The notes: a model not told the origin generated them from the sequence alone. A stretch of 64,000 nucleotides of DNA from Acidimicrobiales bacterium (GCA_016845305.1 JAERSW010000012.1:62001-126000); one strand, 5' to 3'; counted from the first letter of the stretch, positions 11,801-18,605 are shown. Numbers and translations are program-made.

Positions 11801-14800
11801 CGTCGCCGTCGGTCACCACCGCCGAGACGGCGAACGGCGGCAGCGTCGTCGTGGTCGTCGTCGTGGTGGTCGTGGTCGTGGTGGTCGTCGTGGTCGCGCC
11901 CGGCAGGGTCGTCGTGGTGGACGCGCCCGGCAGGGTCGTCGTGGTTCCGTCGGCCACCGTCGTCGTCGTCGACGGGGCGAGCACCACCACCGATGACAGG
12001 ACCGAGGAGCCGTCGTCGTAGGCGACCTCGAGCTGGAACCGGTCGGTCCCGTCCGCGAGGCCGGTCAGGGTGTGCGCGAGCGTTCCCGGCGGCAGCTTGG
12101 CGGCCTCGCCCCACACCTCGTCGGAAGCCGCCGACGCGATCCGGATCACCGACACGGCACGCGAGGCGTCGAGGGTCCACGACAGCGCGACGCCGCCGTC
12201 GACCGGGGTCGCCGTCAGGGTCGGAGCCTCGAGGGGGGCCAGCGTCGTGGTGGTGGTCGTCTCCACGATCGTCTCGACGCCCTCCTCCTCCGGCGTCTTG
12301 GGCGCCAGCGTGGTGGTCGGGACCTCGGCCTTCGGGGCCAGGGTCGTCGTCGTGGTCGGACCGTCGTCCTTCGGAGCCACGGTGGTGGCGGCCGGCGTCG
12401 ACGGTGGGACGAGCGCCAGGGTCCCGTACTCCACGTAGGTGCCCGAACCGTCCCGGTCCCACTCAACCACCAGGACGACCTTGGCCGGAAGGCCGTCGGT
12501 CGGGACGACGGTGATCCGCACCTCGTCGGCGTCGGTCACCTCTGCCGTCACGTCGGTGGTCGGTGACGTGACCCGCACCACCCCATCCGGGGCCTTGGCC
12601 ACGTCGGCCTGAAGGTCGGAGCCGTAAGTCGCGGTGAAGGAACCGGCCCCGGACCCCACCCCGACCGCGGCACAAAGGTCCTTGCCGACCACCAGGACGC
12701 CGGACCCGTCCTCGGAACACGCGACGTCCAGCTCGGCGGCAGGCGCCAATGTCGTCGTGGTCGTCCCGGGCTTCGGCGCCACCGTGGTGGTGGTCGGCGT
12801 GCCGTCCTTGCCGCCGTCGCCCCCGTCCTTGCCCTGACCGGGAGGAAGCGTCGTCGTGGTCGTCGTCGTCGTGGTCGTCGTCGTGGTCGTGGTCGTCGTG
12901 GTGGTCGTGGTGGTCGTCGTCCCACCCTTGCCGTCGCCCTCCTCGCCGTCCTCGTCCTTGCCGTCGTTCTGGAGCGGCAGGTTCCGGAACGGCAGGAGGA
13001 GTGCCTGGCCGGCGGCCGGCCACATCTGCTCGTCGTCCGACGGCGCCTGGATGACCGGGCGGGGCTTGACGAGCACCGACACCTCGTCGGTCACCGTCGC
13101 GTCACCGTCGGCGGCCGTGGCCTCGAACCGCAGCACCGTCGGCTCGTCGACCCGGGGGGCACGGAAGCTGGCCGCCCCGTTGGGCAGCATGTCGATCACG
13201 ACCTGCGGGGCGGTCACCGTGCACCGCGCCTCGTCGGGCAGCACGCACAGCTGGCGCCACGTCACCGTCGCGCCCGCGGTGGCATCCGCGGTGAGGTGAA
13301 CCTGCGACGGTCCGGGCTCGCCGCCCCCGGGCGGGATCGAGATGTCGAACACGGCCTCGACCACGTCGCCCGACAGCGTCAGCGGCGGCTTCTCGTCGAG
13401 CACCGCGGTGGTCACCGCCGCCAGGCCCAGGTCGGTCCCGCCGCGGAGGGTCACCGCCGTGAGGCGCCCCGGCCCCCGCCAGTCGACCGACGTGGTCACG
13501 TCGAACGAGCCGATGCCCGTCGAGTCGTCCGGGCCCAGCGAGCCGGCCGCGCACAACGTGGCGCCGGGGCTGAGGACCGCGGCCACGCCCAGACAGGTCC
13601 AGCCAGCGGGCTCGACCATGGCGCCCACCGACACGTGGGCCTCGGCGGTGAGCACCACGATCGGATGCTCGACCACGTCGGTGCCGGAGTTGAACGACTC
13701 CATGCGGGCGATCAGGCGGCCCCCAGGTCGTACCGCGCCGCCCACCAGGGCGCTGCGCACGGCCCGCCGACTCTGTTCGACGACGACGGCGCCGTGCGAC
13801 GTCGACGGCACCACGGCCTCCGGTTCGACCAGGGTCGCCGTCCACACCGCGCCGCCCGGCTCGGCACCGTTCGACGACGCCACGACGAGGAGGGGGGCGC
13901 CGGCCTCACCCGGGGCGATCCCGACGTCCGTGGTCCACGTGCACCGCACGGCCGGCACCGGTCCGGTCGCCTGGGGGATGGGCGGCGTGTCGGCCCGCGC
14001 CATCAGCTGCTGGACCAGCTGTTCCTCGACGGCGGACATCTCGGCGTTCAGGTCCAGCGACGCCATCTCGGCCGCCGCGGCCAACGCCGCCGACGACCGC
14101 AACCGCTCGTCCACGACGGGCGCCTCGACGGTCTCGCCGGCACAGGCCCAGGCGCCGCTCGAGAAGAGGTCGATGCCCACCGAGGCCGAGACGAGGGCCT
14201 CGAACCGGGTTCCGGCGGCGAATGGCGCCGCGCCCCGGTTGACCACCCGGTGGGCCCACGTGGCCGATCCGGCGGCCGGCACCCGGACGATGGCCCCGTC
14301 GAAGTCCTCCCATGCGCCGTCAGGCCCCTGTTCGACGGGGGTCAGCAGGCCGACCGGCTGGTTGGCCGGCTGGACGACGATCGGCAGCACCGACGTGTTG
14401 TCGACCCGGGCCTCAGCGGTCTCGCCGACGGTGGTCGCCGTCGCCTCCACGGTGGCCTCGCCGGCCTCGACGCCGACGGCGGCGAGGGTGACGCTGCCGG
14501 TCGTCTCCCGACCGGCGTGGACGGCGTCGACCGTGCACCGCACCGGTCCGAGGTCGACGTCCTGGACGCAGGACGACGGGCCGTCGTGGGCGACGAGGGC
14601 GGCGCCGTCCATGGTGACGAGCAGGTCGACCGGGGCAGTGGTCGACCCGCCGTTGGTGGCGATCGAGTAGCCGACCTCGAGCTCGCCACCGGCGACCACG
14701 ACCGGCATCACCGACGAGACGGTCACCACCAGGTCCGGGGGGACCGGGTCACTGGGATCGAACGACATGGACGAGGTGACGGGCAGCGGGAGCCCGGCCA

Positions 14801-15797
14801 CGACCGGCGTCCACTCGAAGCGTCCGTCGACCGGATCGGCGGCGACGACGCCGGTCACGGTGACGGCGGGCGACACGCCGCCGGCCGGCACCGTCCCGTC
14901 GAAGGTGCACCCCTCGACGGCACCGCCGACCACGGCACAGTCCCATCCCTCGCCGTCCACGCGCACGTCGACGAGGCCGACCTCGGCGGGCACCAGGTCG
15001 ACGATGGTCGGATCGACCACGTCGGCGCCCCCGATCGACACGACGGTGAACGCCCAGGTCAGCGCCGAGTGGAGCGCGGCGCCGGGGTCGCCGGTGCGGC
15101 GGACCGTGGCCCGAGCCCGACCCGGCTCGTCGGTGACGGCCAGCATGGCGTCGGTGTGCTCGACGGTCGCCCGCGGGTCGCCCCCGGCGGAGACGACCAC
15201 GGCGATGCGGTCCACCACCCCGGCCTCGTCGATGGCGGTCGTCAGGTCCTCGTAGCTCTCGACGGAGGCCGACAGGGCCAGGAACTCGGCCACGGCGGCG
15301 TCGCCCATGACGGCGACGTCCACGTCGGGGGCCAGGTCGAGGACCAGGCGGCCCTCGGCGGCCTCGAACGGCTGGACGGGCGCGGGGCCCAACGCCCCGG
15401 CGCCGAGGTCGACGCCCCACTCGCAGCGGGTCCCGGCGCACCGCCAACCCGGCGTCGCAGCCGTCGGCGTCGGCGAGGCGTCCACGACGGTGACGCCGGC
15501 AGGGAGGCCGACCAGGTCGAGGGCGATGGGCTGCGGGTTCTCGGTGGCCGTGCCGCCGAAGTTGACGACGGTCAGGTCGGCCATCGCCGTCCCGCCGGGC
15601 TCCATGGGGAGCATCGGGGCGACCATGCCGTAGAGCACCGGCCCCTCGGAGCCGCCTCCGGCCTGCTGCTGTGCCTCGACCTCCTGGGCGACGGCGGGCT
15701 GCTCGGCCAGCACCAGCAGGGTGGCGACCTGGAGCACGGTGAGTGCGACGACGAGGACCCGACGCAGCCGGGACCGCAACTGGCACCAGCGGGTCAC
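2847..15797 (-). CDS. Giant secreted multidomain beta-repeat protein (about 4316 aa)
   Basis: A single open frame of 12.95 kb. I chose the GTG at 15797 because it overlaps the upstream stop as GTGA and has a GGGGTG site 8 bases ahead; a GTG at 15821 is also possible. The order is: signal peptide ending near A-V-A-Q (residues 1-38); CARDB/DUF11-like beta domains to about 930; Lys/Asp/Glu spacer and poly-Thr tract (about 960-985); a two-Cys beta module; FnIII-like and PKD-like domains alternating with Thr tracts (to about 1620); a very long region of alternating hydrophobic strands (about 1620-3150); six more two-Cys modules (about 3210-3980); and a final beta region ending in I-S-I-D-I-R-L. 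There is no LPXTG motif, terminal membrane helix or enzyme motif. A surface or matrix role is inference. Confidence 0.85.
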   Translation of the reverse strand: MTRWCQLRSRLRRVLVVALTVLQVATLLVLAEQPAVAQEVEAQQQAGGGSEGPVLYGMVAPMLPMEPGGTAMADLTVVNFGGTATENPQPIALDLVGLPAGVTVVDASPTPTAATPGWRCAGTRCEWGVDLGAGALGPAPVQPFEAAEGRLVLDLAPDVDVAVMGDAAVAEFLALSASVESYEDLTTAIDEAGVVDRIAVVVSAGGDPRATVEHTDAMLAVTDEPGRARATVRRTGDPGAALHSALTWAFTVVSIGGADVVDPTIVDLVPAEVGLVDVRVDGEGWDCAVVGGAVEGCTFDGTVPAGGVSPAVTVTGVVAADPVDGRFEWTPVVAGLPLPVTSSMSFDPSDPVPPDLVVTVSSVMPVVVAGGELEVGYSIATNGGSTTAPVDLLVTMDGAALVAHDGPSSCVQDVDLGPVRCTVDAVHAGRETTGSVTLAAVGVEAGEATVEATATTVGETAEARVDNTSVLPIVVQPANQPVGLLTPVEQGPDGAWEDFDGAIVRVPAAGSATWAHRVVNRGAAPFAAGTRFEALVSASVGIDLFSSGAWACAGETVEAPVVDERLRSSAALAAAAEMASLDLNAEMSAVEEQLVQQLMARADTPPIPQATGPVPAVRCTWTTDVGIAPGEAGAPLLVVASSNGAEPGGAVWTATLVEPEAVVPSTSHGAVVVEQSRRAVRSALVGGAVRPGGRLIARMESFNSGTDVVEHPIVVLTAEAHVSVGAMVEPAGWTCLGVAAVLSPGATLCAAGSLGPDDSTGIGSFDVTTSVDWRGPGRLTAVTLRGGTDLGLAAVTTAVLDEKPPLTLSGDVVEAVFDISIPPGGGEPGPSQVHLTADATAGATVTWRQLCVLPDEARCTVTAPQVVIDMLPNGAASFRAPRVDEPTVLRFEATAADGDATVTDEVSVLVKPRPVIQAPSDDEQMWPAAGQALLLPFRNLPLQNDGKDEDGEEGDGKGGTTTTTTTTTTTTTTTTTTTTTTTTLPPGQGKDGGDGGKDGTPTTTTVAPKPGTTTTTLAPAAELDVACSEDGSGVLVVGKDLCAAVGVGSGAGSFTATYGSDLQADVAKAPDGVVRVTSPTTDVTAEVTDADEVRITVVPTDGLPAKVVLVVEWDRDGSGTYVEYGTLALVPPSTPAATTVAPKDDGPTTTTTLAPKAEVPTTTLAPKTPEEEGVETIVETTTTTTLAPLEAPTLTATPVDGGVALSWTLDASRAVSVIRIASAASDEVWGEAAKLPPGTLAHTLTGLADGTDRFQLEVAYDDGSSVLSSVVVLAPSTTTTVADGTTTTLPGASTTTTLPGATTTTTTTTTTTTTTTTTLPPFAVSAVVTDGDVTLNWTVNDARTPSSFVVGAAGPDGVWMPLTTLGATDTSYTATRSTVGSHQFQVEVVFTDGTNLLAPVLTVDVATVATTTTVTTVPAAPTDVPAVSTSDGLSPRRQTHGLGGAPAMRKWVRAQAAPSVRVSTTGPSAIRVTHGSPIEFLASAAGDGAVTWAWTVAGGSPLLTGNAAFTAAVAANTSAEFSVTAPSVTGVVRIKVTATYPTAGGNVSASSTATVTVAPDGNLPGAALLPDVVIDGVHPGKPIVMAPGSRITFSSRGSAGSTVAWSASSDLILTGTGPEAATIEAPATPGRYKLGIKATGPNGAVKGFSVPVVVTDRAPLTALCNSLSPTLVGTLEDALVGLDVSGDLVAAIPSCTNGSTIWVANKTFQFAGLSLDQVVMSIDRFGVTVHRAVLVLPDWMPITSPDVDDLSMFLPFVSDTELGGADATFVGDVRQRVLDMLGLDDWSVSGSVSFANSTLVGLGISGTGTTDDPDKSPLFAASGTFGDGSVTVAVDLDDLEFVPDIWLTVDGSVTFSDGAVDTLTANGQIDLEMFPVDIRGTVSLSYTPTVQSLTVAGTLPSISPITGLDLTNLTLAGTVTRDADGFTGSVSLTADALTFAGGALTLAAPSLGVAWECSGGAATTTTQAPTTTVGGSAAALDEVVMPAVGSGGGVAAGQGLPVAYDARQTAGADPPAPHEFAQSEVAQSEVAQSDGGASPRTCGLVVTFSTRASLNIGTVSAGGSLSGRIDTVAGTASFRAVLRTLDFGGGVSITDAELQIEIASGSFSVSAGGNLNIFDTTVTAGIEFTNDEAILTAGLSGLSPFGTAGPSLRVGEMIVVLRGSDITWVPDDDVLRTLPVVAGTLSAGEVRMAAVVDLPDAVNRVRSLTGGRISLPTEIAIGGGINLTTGAVTLTGTTLGSSTFAASGTLSRASSTAAWGWDLTLGVPGEISIISQLTLTQLSLRLTNLDQAGTPTGDLRVDLDAGLRVDLLGTTVNFGARVAFANSSDWTVTVSAALSDTDSTATWTPIPGLVLPAGQITGTIARANGTTSANLRMAMTSDWTPVTGIRISQAYVELGIACGPPPTTGTLAVSAALDAVVSTTTTTTTTTTTTQPPASGASSTSTTSCRPNFSIGGNLDITIGGTSLPQFRLAGGYANGVWSISVAMGAVNIASGFDLLGAAFALSYDTTTSTIAVGLEGRVSVLGVEIRANVQLSNQGLLLTAGAVNWQLFSGGPVMSDLLVAFSTYDTTVTMPGSGDTIRVNRLDPTLAGAMAMPAGLTEVIGDVRLEPFVISLRGLITGNFTLRLGIRLPDDAWLFNVNGFGLRIQSLGVQISVRNWADLTIGAYGQARFAIPNQVDDVPMRLSVGFDTTGSLTVAMSLGLDENGNSVPWNDAFGIPGFVINHVAGEIAINFTSTPIPTPEFGIAISIQLPTAIRNLIGMDEGVNISGAFRFGVSGTCLSVQIGRQPEQHETPADLPKAVDLFSSALIGNYAELTIAPYGCQIDTLTIDPGITIGFAGTLLGNQIIVLLDIDLLAVELRARLDIGAFTLGPLVFQRTYLDVLISATRPLDSHIYFTGNLTIHMPSGPAEIQARLVVEANGPNGPRFVLDASITNLPIIPGLIDIRTASIRALVEPLSLRVFLDIEGDATILGAEIDARIRLDVDRDGLHEASASLAGAWELGAIDLQGNFDFTYLRGGFPTMAFSGLAAVGDHQLATVQGSLDQYQLQVTGRLDLGDVFNGDMAGRIVFCNPGDIHVANRDGVEVLAQAGDFHFRATANLDVGPVSASGLIEIGRSTLSTATPTLPTCPTFTPIQPRSDEVEATLDAVFSTIPGASSTTTTAAGASLILPFQADEGTEAQREAPEPGSQEEEAAQARARAQGATTTLAAVGATLSVDCDQPGEHPEEDRSFLLGETVCGRVRVPAGRIGTFPLNAHRQVLASATTSGRFVRVVSGADEDVAVGLASDGTVTVNVVRALTVPVTLTMEMGGPETAWVPVGAIVVEPRAVNPPLAVRCAVPGGDQFLLVGAACQAIETPTGGTGTFDLVVSQRFLAGVTAEAAGRGIAPTWRVRSLDDSVVAVLGSGGRVRVDVTRALTDTKALLLQVDLLGEGAWEDYGSIVLGPSPPPIVATCGDTGEGTRNLRLNGNQCVEVAVPARATGRFEMSLDPAFATGLAADAVLSIRSHDTSIRGGVRADRTVVIDVVRSLTGPLEFGLWVDPDGSGPLAAEHRQAVALGPPTTTTTTTTVAPTTTTISPVAVLATAPSWMDVGSTEAIPTTLTCLDPTDLGFTLNGTPCSVVAVPDALRRGIVVGIAPAVTLDPRPNTWSDVHFPTRDLRIAEREVRINLPTNADCGPAVRTFELRRWWDLDQVDTPTLAGIRFIMQGYQSREARTCAPPPPPPESVPDWAGRVRAAADGVACGAPGVDDRFAFVAHYQLGGADCGGLVVDRAATTATVTLRPPTSFSGQTISVVSTSAWLVPTISGNDITLALTPYTGHGDRAARFHVRATAADGTVTDLPQVPVVQRTALTAATVGGVTCETLDHAGVVLVGGLACSRPRIDKFTPAPVFTLATPRAVGESDATWTVWGALDTGGFQANPDWATVTELDSGTVRLDLQPFIGTERELLLTLSRGFGTPDLRRIVMVQDPIGSVSTGTQYAGALPQVVFGKLHVTGALDLGPLQGSMTVSGSFDSTGNFALSASGSVAIDPLASASISGSVTINSDDTWSMGVSFSGQVLSLATVQFTGDFYDRGQGFRYDLTGAAGLSVPGATANANFSLSNVPGRAGLMATVALTAGPENVARITANGTIAISGSWWYGRLSGSLDTLVVDASGWLEIGNLRDRTAYSRISTAACTERTIGVTTFCQLGSTRVDFAASASLLGLSFGLDGFVDGSGFRITARTPAGGGRHIIRGSTWAPFCDAWWDIRFDASLTIQSASPNVTLSGAGDVAAGWCSIRIDLGISASATFNPTRLRATFRVADIPISIDIRL
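5061..5110 (-). repeat. Fourth Thr-rich triplet tract
   Basis: Two runs of Thr codons separated by V-A-P, between the fourth and fifth two-Cys modules of the giant protein. Confidence 0.8.
8496..8533 (-). repeat. Third poly-Thr triplet tract
   Basis: About 12 Thr codons that split the long beta-repeat region of the giant protein. A Q-P-P-A-S-G linker rich in Ser and Thr follows. Confidence 0.85.
9697..9741 (-). repeat. Three tandem 15-bp units in the giant gene
   Basis: The unit tcggactgggccacc occurs at 9697, 9712 and (with two changes near its end) 9727. In the minus-strand frame it encodes repeats of E-V-A-Q-S in a linker before a Thr/Pro-rich tract. It is in frame, so copy-number change would not disrupt the protein. 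Confidence 0.85.
11844..11895 (-). repeat. Second poly-Thr triplet tract
   Basis: About 17 Thr codons (ACC/ACG) between two FnIII-like domains of the giant protein. It is flanked by T-L-P-G-A type linkers. Confidence 0.9.
12849..12920 (-). repeat. ACC/ACG triplet tract encoding poly-Thr
   Basis: About 24 consecutive Thr codons, a mix of ACC and ACG, inside the giant gene between an acidic/Lys spacer and a Pro-Gly stretch. It is a flexible linker and a candidate slippage site that would keep the reading frame. Confidence 0.9.
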
Positions 15798-16648
15798 TGG
15801 TCGCACCCCGTGGACTGCCACGACGACATGAACAGGGCGCCGTTGCGGTCCTCGAACACCGGCCGGTACGCCGGCGACGCCACGATCACCCGATCGATCC
15901 CCGCGTCACGATCCCCCGCCGCGCTGGTCCCCGCCACATACCCCGGATACAGCACCAACGGTGCGACGGTCGCCATGTCCTGCCCACAGCCCGCCGACGA
16001 CCACAGGCGGTTGTTCCACACCACGTCCGAGACCCGCAACGTGTGCGCCGTGCACGTCCCGTCGGGGCACCCCATCAACCACGTCACCAGCCCCTGCGCG
16101 GCGTTGCCACCATCCGCGTCGGACCCGAACACGAACTCGACCTGCCAGGCGTTCCCGGCATAGTCGCCGGGCTGGGTCCGCGCCGGTTCCCACCCGATGA
16201 CGTCGTCGAGGTGGTCGGCGACGGTCATGCCCAGCACCTCGGAGACGACGCCCTGCAGGCGGGGCGGCAGGTAGAAGCAGTTCTGGCACGTCCACGAGCC
16301 GCCGTCGCCGTCGGTGATCGTCCACTCCAGGACCTTCGGCCCGTCACCGTCGACGAACCGCCACGACGCCAACGACAAGCCCCCCGTCAGGAAGTTGGCC
16401 CGCGACGAGGCCCGCACCACCCCCGCATCGGCGTGACCCGGATCGGCCTCGGCGATCAACTCCGGCACCGGCGAACCCGCCGGATCCGACAACGGGATCG
16501 TCACCACCGGCACCGGGACCGGCACCGGGACGGCCACCGGCGGCGACGTCGTCGCCGTCGACCGCACGATCTCGCCACCCCCGGACCCGCACCCCGCCGC
16601 CACGACCAGGACGGCAACCAGCACCCAGGCCACACGACGAGCGGTCAC
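15794..16648 (-). CDS. Putative lipoprotein of unknown function (284 aa)
   Basis: The start is the GTG at 16648, one base after the stop of the upstream membrane-protein gene. A longer reading upstream would run through that gene. The signal peptide ends in V-A-A-G-C, with Cys20 as the likely lipid site, and is followed by a G/S/T spacer and a Pro-Val repeat (V-P-V-P-V-P-V). The mature part has two close Cys pairs, C-Q-N-C near residue 105 and C-P-D-G-T-C near 190, plus two further Cys near the end, so disulfides outside the membrane are likely. I know no matching family. Its stop overlaps the giant gene start (GTGA), so the two are probably translationally coupled and may work on the same surface structure. 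Confidence 0.8.
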   Translation of the reverse strand: MTARRVAWVLVAVLVVAAGCGSGGGEIVRSTATTSPPVAVPVPVPVPVVTIPLSDPAGSPVPELIAEADPGHADAGVVRASSRANFLTGGLSLASWRFVDGDGPKVLEWTITDGDGGSWTCQNCFYLPPRLQGVVSEVLGMTVADHLDDVIGWEPARTQPGDYAGNAWQVEFVFGSDADGGNAAQGLVTWLMGCPDGTCTAHTLRVSDVVWNNRLWSSAGCGQDMATVAPLVLYPGYVAGTSAAGDRDAGIDRVIVASPAYRPVFEDRNGALFMSSWQSTGCDQ

Positions 16649-16649
16649 G

Positions 16650-17063
16650 TCACCGGCACCGCTCCGTGACCGCCTCGTCCAACGCCGCCTGGCCCGCCGC
16701 GAACCCCGCGTCCTCGGCCAACGCCACCACCAACGCCTCGACCGCAGCCCCCGACGGATCCGACACCGACAGGTCGGCCACCTCGTCGAGCACGTCGGCC
16801 GACCGCTCCAACGCCGCATCGACCACCACACCGTTGTCGCCCACCGCACCCCGCAACAGGCCCGCACGCTCCCGCAGGCCCGCCACCACCTCGTCCAACG
16901 ACGCATCGCCACCCGAGGTGGCCAACGCCGGCGCATCCACCGACAACAGGTCGCACAACGCCCCATCGAACTCGCCGTCATCAGACGCGATCGACGACAC
17001 CAACCACACGAAACCACCCACCAACAGACCGAGGACCACCAACACGCCCAACAGACGCGCCAC
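16650..17063 (-). CDS. Small membrane-anchored protein (137 aa), unknown function
   Basis: The N-terminus is one hydrophobic segment (about residues 4-24, rich in Leu/Val/Gly), followed by an extracytoplasmic helical domain of about 110 residues. That domain is rich in Ala, Val, Asp and Glu and has two Cys, one near residue 37 and one at the second-last position. The start is a GTG with a G-rich site (GGGGGG) about 9 bases upstream. It is the first gene of the minus-strand cluster that leads into the lipoprotein and the giant protein. A TAGGGT hexamer at 17095-17100 could be its -10. No family is recognised; the helical part could be a small periplasmic bundle. Confidence 0.75.
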   Translation of the reverse strand: MARLLGVLVVLGLLVGGFVWLVSSIASDDGEFDGALCDLLSVDAPALATSGGDASLDEVVAGLRERAGLLRGAVGDNGVVVDAALERSADVLDEVADLSVSDPSGAAVEALVVALAEDAGFAAGQAALDEAVTERCR

Positions 17064-17145
17064 GATCAGAAACCCCCCAACGACACGAGGCGAAACCCTA
17101 GGGCATGGCGATCAACGGTCGGCACGCCGGAAACCAATCAAACCT

Positions 17146-17174
17146 TTGACGACTGCCCGAGGCACCCGTAGCCT
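17146..17174 (+). promoter_or_regulatory. Promoter of the CoA-ligase gene (leaderless)
   Basis: TTGACG (17146-17151), a 17-base spacer and TAGCCT (17169-17174) match the housekeeping sigma consensus spacing. The ATG at 17181 is 6 bases after the -10, so transcription should start at the start codon. There is no Shine-Dalgarno site. Confidence 0.65.
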
Positions 17175-17180
17175 GTCCCG

Positions 17181-18530
17181 ATGCCCGCACCCTTCGACCC
17201 CGTCGACACCACCGGCCTGCCGACCGACGCCAAGCGCTCCCTGCAGGGCGAACGCCTCGCCGCGCTCGTCGACCGGCTCGCCACCTGCGGCAACCCGTTC
17301 TGGACCGACCGCCTGGCCGACGTCGACCCCGCCACGGTCACCTCGGTCGACGACCTGCCACGACTGCCCTTCACCGTCAAGCAGGACCTGCGCGACCAGT
17401 ACCCGCTGGGCATGGTCACCACCCCCATGGAGGCCACCACCCGACTCCACGCCAGCTCCGGCACCAGCGGCAAGCCGACCATCGTCGTCTACACCCCCGA
17501 CGATCTGGCCGTCTGGGCCGAGGTCAACGCCCGGGCCCTGGCACTGGCCGGCACCCGCCCCGACGACGTCCTCCACAACGGGTACGGGTACGGCCTGTTC
17601 ACCGGCGGCCTCGGCCTCCACTACGGCGGCGAACGCCTCGGCTGCACCGTCGTCCCCGTCTCCGGCGGCAACACGGCACTCCAGCTGCAGCTGCTGGAGG
17701 ACCTCGGCAGCCGCGTCCTGTCGGCCACCCCGTCGTTCTGCCTGGTGCTGGCCGAGCGGGCCCACGCCCTCGGCATCCGCGACCGTCTCGACGTGGAGGT
17801 GGGCATCCTCGGCGCCGAACCGTGGACCGAGGGCATGCGCGACCGCATCCAGGAGGCGTGGGGCGGCGGCTTCACGGCGCTCGACATCTACGGCCTGTCC
17901 GAGGTCATCGGCCCCGGCGTGGCCATGGAGGCCCCCGACGACCTCGGCGCCCTCAACGTCTTCGACGACCACTTCCTCCCCGAGGTGGTCGACCCGGAGA
18001 CCGGCGAACCGGTGCCCGACGGCGAGTTCGGCGAGTTGGTCGTCACCACCCTCACCAAGCAGGCCATGCCGGTCCTGCGCTACCGCACCGGCGACATCAC
18101 CCGGATCCTCCCGGATTCGCCTTCCAGGGGGGGAGATGACACGGCCGGGCCCGGCACCCGGAACTGGACCCGCATCGCCCGCCTGACCGGCCGGGCCGAC
18201 GACATGCTCGTCATCCGGGGCGTCAACGTGTACCCGCGCGAGATCGAGGACGTCCTCATGGACGACCCGGACGTGGGCGCCAAGTACGCCATCGTGGTCG
18301 ACCGGCGCGGCGCCATGGCCGAGCTGCGCATCCGGGCCGAGGCCACCAGCGAGGCGACCGCTGGCGAGACCCTCACCCACGGCGCCGAGCGCATCGCCCG
18401 GGCCGTCGCCGACCGGATTCGCATCCGGGCCGACGTGGAGTTGGTGCCGGAGGGTTCCATGCCCCGGACCGAGGTGGGCAAGGTCAAGCGGGTCTTCGAA
18501 CAGGTCGACGACGCCGACCCTCTGGCCTGA
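17181..18530 (+). CDS. Phenylacetate-CoA ligase family protein
   Basis: An adenylate-forming enzyme predicted to activate a carboxylic acid with ATP and join it to CoA in the cytoplasm. The P-loop-like A3 motif S-S-G-T-S-G-K-P-T is at residues 92-100. It is followed by Y-G-L-S-E (A5 region), Y-R-T-G-D and the hinge R-A-D-D-M-L-V-I-R-G-V-N-V-Y-P, which is typical of PaaK rather than of long-chain acyl-CoA synthetases. The length (449 aa) is close to the family's usual 430-440. A short polar insert after I-L-P (18110-18165) makes the difference. The next gene is an acyl-CoA dehydrogenase, so an aromatic- or fatty-acid breakdown role is plausible. Phenylacetate itself as the substrate is not proven, because no other paa gene is present. 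Confidence 0.88.
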   Translation: MPAPFDPVDTTGLPTDAKRSLQGERLAALVDRLATCGNPFWTDRLADVDPATVTSVDDLPRLPFTVKQDLRDQYPLGMVTTPMEATTRLHASSGTSGKPTIVVYTPDDLAVWAEVNARALALAGTRPDDVLHNGYGYGLFTGGLGLHYGGERLGCTVVPVSGGNTALQLQLLEDLGSRVLSATPSFCLVLAERAHALGIRDRLDVEVGILGAEPWTEGMRDRIQEAWGGGFTALDIYGLSEVIGPGVAMEAPDDLGALNVFDDHFLPEVVDPETGEPVPDGEFGELVVTTLTKQAMPVLRYRTGDITRILPDSPSRGGDDTAGPGTRNWTRIARLTGRADDMLVIRGVNVYPREIEDVLMDDPDVGAKYAIVVDRRGAMAELRIRAEATSEATAGETLTHGAERIARAVADRIRIRADVELVPEGSMPRTEVGKVKRVFEQVDDADPLA

Positions 18531-18580
18531 CCGGCGCCCGGAGCGGACCTCACACCGGTCCCGGCGCCGCGCGAAAAGCA

Positions 18581-18605
18581 CGTTTCTGATGGTCCGTCAG
18601 AAACG
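18581..18605. promoter_or_regulatory. 25-bp near-perfect palindrome, likely TetR-family operator
   Basis: The left arm is CGTTTCTGATGG, a central T follows, and the right arm is CCGTCAGAAACG. Eleven of 12 positions pair. It ends 9 bases before a TAGCGT hexamer (18615-18620), itself 8 bases before the GTG at 18629. It therefore covers the expected -35 region of the acyl-CoA dehydrogenase gene. A repressor bound here would block RNA polymerase; acyl-CoA-responsive TetR regulators commonly control such genes. No regulator gene is adjacent. Confidence 0.6.

Noticed and set aside
5676-11996. Very long open frame on the plus strand (about 2100 codons) opposite the giant gene
   Set aside because: It is an antisense shadow in GC-rich DNA: its sequence is dominated by Gly, Arg, His and Asp with no signal peptide or domain, while the minus frame has clear protein features.
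12849-12920. Triplet repeats considered as a CRISPR or phase-variation array
   Set aside because: There are no spacers or separate repeat units; the run is a coding poly-Thr tract. A phase switch is excluded because changes stay in frame.
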